From Paramecium sonneborni (taxonomy: Eukaryota; Ciliophora; Oligohymenophorea; Peniculida; Parameciidae): a stretch of 64,000 bases of DNA. Below, piece by piece: positions 59,062-64,000 of the stretch; the stretch's first letter is position 1; each line of letters begins with the position of its first letter. The stretch is from contig CAJJDN010000116.1 of NCBI GenBank assembly GCA_905182985.1, forward strand, positions 84,470-148,469, read 5' to 3'. Position numbers and translations under genes: made by a program. The notes beneath the pieces were generated by a model. That model saw only the letters and a program-made list of their open reading frames with translations. It searched no databases and had not been told where the DNA came from.

Positions 59062-60390
59062 TCATTTCTATGCAATTTTTTATTTTTCTCTCTACTATGA
59101 AATTATTTGATTTAATAAATTTTATTCTTTAATTGCCTCTAATCCAGAAAGCTATTAAACTCTCTTCAACATAGAGATGTTCAATTTATTATGAGTAATC
59201 TTCTCTTTAAAGGGAGGCATATCATGATAATAATCTTTGGATTTATTTTATCTTGGTAATTCAAGTGAGCAATTCTATTATTGAAATTGTTACTTTTCTT
59301 ATTTTAAATTCTTTTATTTGAATAAATTTGAATTAAGTTATCTTAAGGATATGAAATTTTCATAATTATTTTATTCTGGATTATTCATAGTTTTAAGTTT
59401 GATGAATTTACTCTAAATTTCCAAATTATTTAAATTCTCGATGGAATTTTATTCTAAATATCTATAATTTTTAATAATTTTTTAGTGTTCAGAAACAGAT
59501 CTTTTTTATCTCTCATTTAAATAAGTTTATACATCTTGATTTCCATTATATTTAATAATTTTGTTCTTTTTCAAAGCTAATGGATACTTCTTCTCTTAAT
59601 ATTCTTATAAATAAAAATCATCCTCTTCCTATTCTTCCATTAAATCCTTAAGAAAATCAGTTGCTAATGGTAATTGATTTAAACTTTCCCATGTAATTGC
59701 AGATTATATTTGTTGGGATGCATTAAAACTTGATTCCTGATCTTTTTAATTAAATTAAAAAGTTTTTTGTTAAGTTGGATCAGGTAATTTTTCAATAAGT
59801 TCAGCAAATTTAGGATATTTTTCAAGGAGTTAAGATTTGGTATAATGTTTTAATTCAAATTACAATTTATAGAGTATTTTTTTGTTTCTTTCTATAAGTT
59901 TGATTTATTCATTTTATTGTTTTCTTTATAATAAAATTTATTTGATTTATTCATCATTTTTGACTTCTGGATGAAATATTTTAAATTGATATTTGATATC
60001 TTTAATTCGTTCAGTTTAATCTGTCATTTAAAATGGTCTTTACAATGTTTTCATTTTAGATTAACAAATTTTCCAGTTATCCAATCCTAAATTGATTTAA
60101 TATTATGCAGAATCAATAGAATCTTCTGTTGCAAGTCTGTTTAATAATTATACAAACTAATCAAAATTAAGTTCTTTAGAATTTTTAGCTTATTTTTTGA
60201 ATAATTCTAATAATTTTGAAGGATTAGTTTTAATCAAAAAGTCTCTACAGAAATGCATCCATATACCAATGGTAAAAATAGATGCTTCATATTATTATCT
60301 TTCAAAGGTAGTATATTATCCTTTAAGATATTACTATTTAGAATAGAAATCAAAAACTCTTTATAAAACTTCCTTGTTTTGCATTATCAT
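59062..60390 (-). CDS. Unknown protein (442 aa), start overlaps upstream stop
   Basis: Single frame from ATG 60390 (or the third codon ATG at 60384) to TGA 59062-59064. The N-terminal 110 residues look like a folded helical domain (VLQRVFDFYSKQQYLKGQYT, ASIFTIGIWMHFCRDFLIKT, ELNFDQFVQLLNRLA), with an arrangement reminiscent of degenerate EF-hand or calponin-like helices, not a firm match. The rest is charged, Gln/Lys-rich and partly coiled. The first ATG shares the bases ATGA with the stop of the MORN gene upstream on the same strand. Confidence 0.65.
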
Positions 60391-61232
60391 AATTTTTATA
60401 TATTAAATTATTAAAATATTTCAATATCATCATCCTCTGATATCCATCTAATCCTTTTTCCCATAATCCATTCTCCTTTTTTAGTAACACCATCTTTAGT
60501 AAATAATCCATAACCATGTTATTTTCCTTAATGCCATTATCCATAATATATTCTACCATCTGGCCATACAAATTTACCTATTCCTTCTTTTAATTCATCT
60601 AAATAAGATCCTTCATATAAACGTCCATCTGGCCATTTCATAATTCCTTAAATAAATTAATTTTTCTCCCATTATCCTTTAAATTCACTTCCATCAGCCC
60701 ATTTAAATATTCCCTATCCATGAAGATCTCCTTCACTAAAATCTCCTCTATAATAAGATTAATCACCAAATTCAATAAAACCTTTTCCGTGTCTCTTACC
60801 ATCCTTATAATTACCTTTATAAACAGCATCATCAGCAAATCTTTCAGAACCACAACCATTTTATAAATTATGCTCCCATTTACCTTCATATATAGATGTG
60901 TTTGTTTTTAACTAACCCTAACCATGACATTCTCCTTACTAAAAACTACCTATATATAGATAGTTTTCTGCTGATAATTTCCCTTATCCATGAAATAGAT
61001 TATTCTCAAAGAAACCTTCATATCTTCTTCCATCATCCATTACTAATATTCCCCAACCATGCATTCTATTCTCTTCCATCTGTCCATGATATCGACCACC
61101 TTCTACTATTCTCCAATCTCTTTATGTTTATTCATCATCTTCTTCTGTCATATACAAATGATGTAAGTTTAAATAAGTCTCATGTAATATTAATTCCCTC
61201 TAGCTAACAGATTAAGATGTACAACAACCCAT
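60387..61232 (-). CDS. MORN-repeat protein with MGCC N-terminus
   Basis: Intronless, 281 residues, ATG 61232 to TGA 60387-60389. It begins MGCCTSQ, a strong dual-acylation signal. After about 55 charged residues come about nine MORN repeats (YHGQMEENRMHGWG, YEGFFENNLFHGQG, YKGNYKDGKRHGKG, YYRGDFSEGDLHGQG, YYGQWHQGKQHGYG). MORN proteins attach to membranes and shape cortical or ciliary compartments. It is third in the window with a myristoylation start, after the tandem pair at 30317-31998. The start lies 22 bp from the divergent start of CKS1. Confidence 0.88.
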
Positions 61233-61254
61233 TCAGTTAATTAAATTATTTAAA

Positions 61255-61588
61255 ATGGAACATAATTCAGATAACTAATTCTATGCTCCAGATCATAAAT
61301 AAAAAGATAAATATCCACTAACCAATCAAATCTCTTAAGATTTTCTAGATGATACTCACATCTATCGTATCATAAGATTATGTAAAGAATCTGTCAAAAT
61401 TATGCAGGATTTCAAATGGGAGAGTAATATTTTTCTTTTTTTATATTCTAGATAGACTTCTTAAAGAAAAAGAATGGAGATAACTTAAAGTATATTAAAG
61501 TAGAGGATGGTTACATTATGCAATCTTTGAAAAAGAACCATACGTTTTGTTATTCAAACGAAAAATCCCTAAAAATAAAAGATCATGA
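61255..61588 (+). CDS. cks1: Cyclin-dependent kinase regulatory subunit CKS1
   Basis: CKS proteins bind CDKs and read phospho-Thr on substrates. One 28-nt intron (61424-61451) gives 101 residues. Motifs: DFLDDTHIYRIIRLCKE (matches YFDDTYEYRHVxLPKE), then LLKEKEWRQLKVYQSRGWLH YAIFEKEPYVLLFKR, which matches the E-EWR-LG-QS-GW-HY...EPH-LLF-R block including the anion-binding Arg, Ser and Trp and the HxPE-equivalent hinge (here FEKEP). TGA 61586-61588. The fit in family length and motifs is excellent. Confidence 0.95.
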
Positions 61589-61695
61589 ATTATATTGATT
61601 TCAATTTTGTATCATTATGTTTTTCTAATTATTTAATTTCTTTTTTTATCATTCTACTTCATTCTATAATCTCATTATTTATTATATTCTAAATT

Positions 61696-62684
61696 ATGTC
61701 TAATATTTTAATACTTTGTCCAAAATGTTAAACAAATCCAGCAACACTTTAATGTGTTGATTGCCAAGAATAAATGTGTTATTCCTGTGATCAAAAAGTA
61801 CATTTATAATTGAAATAACATTAAACTAATATCATTCCTTATTCATGTAATATATTTATTAAAAAAGAGATGAAACAGATTAAATCAACCTCATCTATCA
61901 TTAGTGGTATTAAAGACCACTCCAATTTATCATAAGAATTGCTACAAGAACTAAACGAATTAGATGTCATTATATAAACCAAAAAATCATTTCTTATCAA
62001 ATAAGAAGAAAAATGGAATACATAAATAACTTCTCTTGAAAACTAATATGAATAAAAATTACAATAATTTGAAAAAGAAATTGAATCTAATGAAAATTAG
62101 TTTAAAAATTATTATTCAAGTGGGAATACTACTTCAATGATTGCTGATATTAAAAAATAAATGGAAGCATAAAAACAGTATATTTACTATTCATCAATAG
62201 ATTAGCATGGAAAGAATTAAATGATAAAAAAGCTAAACTATAAGAAAAAGAAATATTACTTAAAGACATGATTTCAGTTGAATCATATTGTTCTAAAGAA
62301 ATTGCATAAAAAGAAAAACTAATCAATGATTATAAAGACTTTTTATAAAAATAATAAGCTGAAAAAGATCTAATTAAAGAAGAAAATTAAAAAATTATGA
62401 ATCAATTAGAATCAATTAAAAATTTATGTAAAAAGAATTTACCTGAATTTGGAATTAATGTTGATTTTTTGGATAAATTAATGAAAGTTAATAAAATCAA
62501 GAATAATGAATAAGTTGAAGAATAAGATGAAGAATATGAAGAGGAAGAGGAAGTAGAGAAAGAAGAGGAAGTAGAAGAAGAAGAATAAGAAGAAGAATAA
62601 GAAAAAGAATAAGAATAAAATGAAAATGAAAATGAAAAGTAATAAAAAAAAGATGAAGAAAATTAGAATGTAGAATAAAAATGA
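61696..62684 (+). CDS. B-box zinc-finger protein with coiled coil and acidic tail
   Basis: 321 residues after a 23-nt intron (about 62179-62201). The N-terminus LCPKCQTNPATLQCVDCQEQ followed by MCYSCDQKVH is a B-box zinc finger with the expected Cys/His spacing. A coiled coil follows (about residues 60-270), then a Glu/Gln tract (about 62520-62640) that ends the protein. B-box proteins act as protein-interaction hubs; no RING or SPRY domain is present. TGA 62682-62684. Confidence 0.8.
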
Positions 62685-62749
62685 TTCTAAATAAATGATT
62701 GAAATTAAAAATATAAATAATTTAGTTAATTATTATAATAATATAACAA

Positions 62750-64000
62750 TCATTTATAGCCAACAAATAAATTAAATGCTACCACAATTAAACCTATTGA
62801 ATAGTTTCTCAAGAGCACTGAAATACTGTAATAATCTTAATTTGATTAAGTAATGAATTAATTGATTAAATTGATAATCAACCCATAGAGAATACCTTCA
62901 ATTTATTATAAAACTTATTTAATAGGTCTGACCATAATAAAAACATGTTTACTAAAAAGTAATCCAATATAGACATCTTAAACAGATTAAAAATATCCAT
63001 AATAATAAGCAACAAGTAATTCAATAATTAAAATGGAATGTAATTTATATAATTTTCTAATGGTATGTCTATCTATGATTCTTCCTTATTTAGTATAGGG
63101 TCCTTTATGCATGACATAAGTTTAAACATGTTAATTACATTATTTTTAAACTTAATGGGAAAAATGATTTATAGTAAGATAAAATAGTATAAAAGTTGGT
63201 ATTGGCATAATGAAAATGTCATCTGACAAAATTGCTGATGATATAGCAAATATCATAATAGTTTATGATGTACAAGCTAAAGCATAAGAATAAGATAATA
63301 TATAAAAATAAACTGCCCTTCCTTAACTTATACATTCGTACATTGAAGAAATGTAACTATAATCAGTTTACTCAAGATGAGTGAATAGTTTAATACATGA
63401 TCTAGACTCATGAGGTCCAATACTAACATGAGCCATCTCCATTGCTTTCCCATCATTTTCTTCTCCTTTCATAAATATTATTTTATCATAAAGTTTAAGT
63501 AAATTTATTAATTACTCTTTTCTTTCAGCATTACCACCTATAATAATATTTTTATTTTTTATTTCTTCATAAAGTTTTTATTAATCAATAATTCCTTAAA
63601 ACTAAAATTTCTATTATTATTATTCCAACCATTCTAAAGCCTTACTTGATTAAATCTTCTCTAATTTTAAATGATCTAGAGTTGGACAAGCTAATCTTCT
63701 ACTCAAAAATACAAATTTGTTTTTCTACTCAAAACTACTACTTAATAAACTACCTTCTATATATCTATCATTCATTTCATCTTCTTTTATAAGATCTGCT
63801 TAAATTGCTAAACGTTATGCATCCTCCAATTATAATCTTGTAAAATATCTAATATTTATTTATGATTTATTAAACATAGTTACTTTATTGTCTATTTTAT
63901 CTATAATCATTTCATTAACCTACCCTAACCAATATAAAGATAAATAATCCTATATATAAATACTTCTTTATCTACATTTCTTTATAACATAAATCATAAA
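62750..64000 (-). CDS. P-type ATPase, C-terminal part (gene runs off the right edge)
   Basis: One uninterrupted minus-strand frame from the right edge to TGA 62750-62752. It contains the hinge region GEENDGKAMEMAHVSIG, the counterpart of GDGxNDxxAL in P-type ATPases, followed after about 20 residues by DYSYISSMYECISQGRAVYF, the counterpart of the DDNFxSIxxAVEEGRxIYxN block, and then at least six hydrophobic segments expected for the C-terminal membrane domain. The GDG triplet reads GEE, so the site is divergent; ND is kept. The phosphorylation motif DKTG would lie further upstream, beyond 64000. Substrate class cannot be told from this part. Confidence 0.72.

Noticed and set aside
63210..63380. 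Plus-strand frame of 56 codons
   Set aside because: It lies entirely inside the P-type ATPase frame on the other strand, whose motifs are recognisable.
1..64000. TGA as a sense codon, or standard genetic code
   Set aside because: With the standard code every gene is shredded by TAA and TAG, which fall at Gln positions of conserved proteins such as APC8, CKS1 and profilin. TGA occurs at natural ends and not inside conserved exons once short introns are removed.
1..64000. CRISPR arrays, insertion sequences, prophage or bacterial operons
   Set aside because: No regularly spaced repeats, transposase-like genes or ribosome-binding-site patterns were seen. The only long repeats flank N runs and are assembly duplicates.

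Overview
This window is macronuclear-type DNA from a ciliate, most likely Paramecium or a close oligohymenophorean relative. It is very AT-rich. Every convincing gene has TAA and TAG inside the reading frame, aligned with Gln positions, and ends in TGA. Introns are tiny: 20-39 nt, mostly 22-28 nt, starting GTA or GT and ending in AG. Genes lie on both strands with very short spacers. Genes were read by hand with TAA/TAG = Gln and TGA as the only stop. Introns were placed where removing 20-40 nt restores the frame and the homology. For most multi-exon genes the exon total came out as a multiple of three.

Layout. 1-3038: a TMEM43-family gene, its 5' part present twice around a single N. 3215-6406: lipid-anchored C2-like protein with a solenoid. 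6410-10313 (-): myosin-like protein with a degenerate motor, IQ motifs and RCC1 repeats. 10685-13334: small and unknown genes. 14030-16270: coiled-coil protein, followed by a broken SMC3 C-terminal relic. 16899-21497: unknown protein, a phosphopantetheine adenylyltransferase-HD hydrolase fusion, a small protein and a probable axonemal protein. 21353-23647: second artefactual duplication. 23156-24856: unknown proteins. 25743-26238: profilin. 26904-28993: small protein and a CAMK-like kinase with DFN in place of DFG. 29511-31998: RABL3-like GTPase and two MORN-repeat proteins. 33560-35922: FAN-type PH-BEACH protein. 36051-39572: three-PH protein with a Sec6-like middle. 39717-42002: unknown protein and a decayed relative. 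42211-43812: Ser/Thr kinase. 44548-50102: unknown proteins, interrupted by a 482-N gap with duplicated flanks. 50209-53425: long coiled-coil protein. 53524-54820 (-): dual-specificity pseudophosphatase. 54859-56512: APC8/Cdc23. 56531-58907: membrane-type protein and a PTB-like RRM protein. 59062-61232 (-): unknown protein abutting a third MORN protein. 61255-61588: CKS1. 61696-62684: B-box protein. 62750 to the right edge (-): C-terminal part of a P-type ATPase.

There is no single operon-like system. The content fits ordinary ciliate cell biology: cortex and cilia (MORN, coiled coils, probable axonemal proteins), actin (profilin, myosin relative), membrane traffic (FAN, Sec6-like, RABL3) and cell cycle (APC8, CKS1). 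Most interesting are the enzyme-like proteins lacking catalytic residues (myosin without P-loop, phosphatase with Cys to Ser, kinase with DFN), the PPAT-HD fusion, the SMC3 relic, and the extremely tight gene junctions. Three large direct repeats flank N runs and are most likely assembly artefacts.
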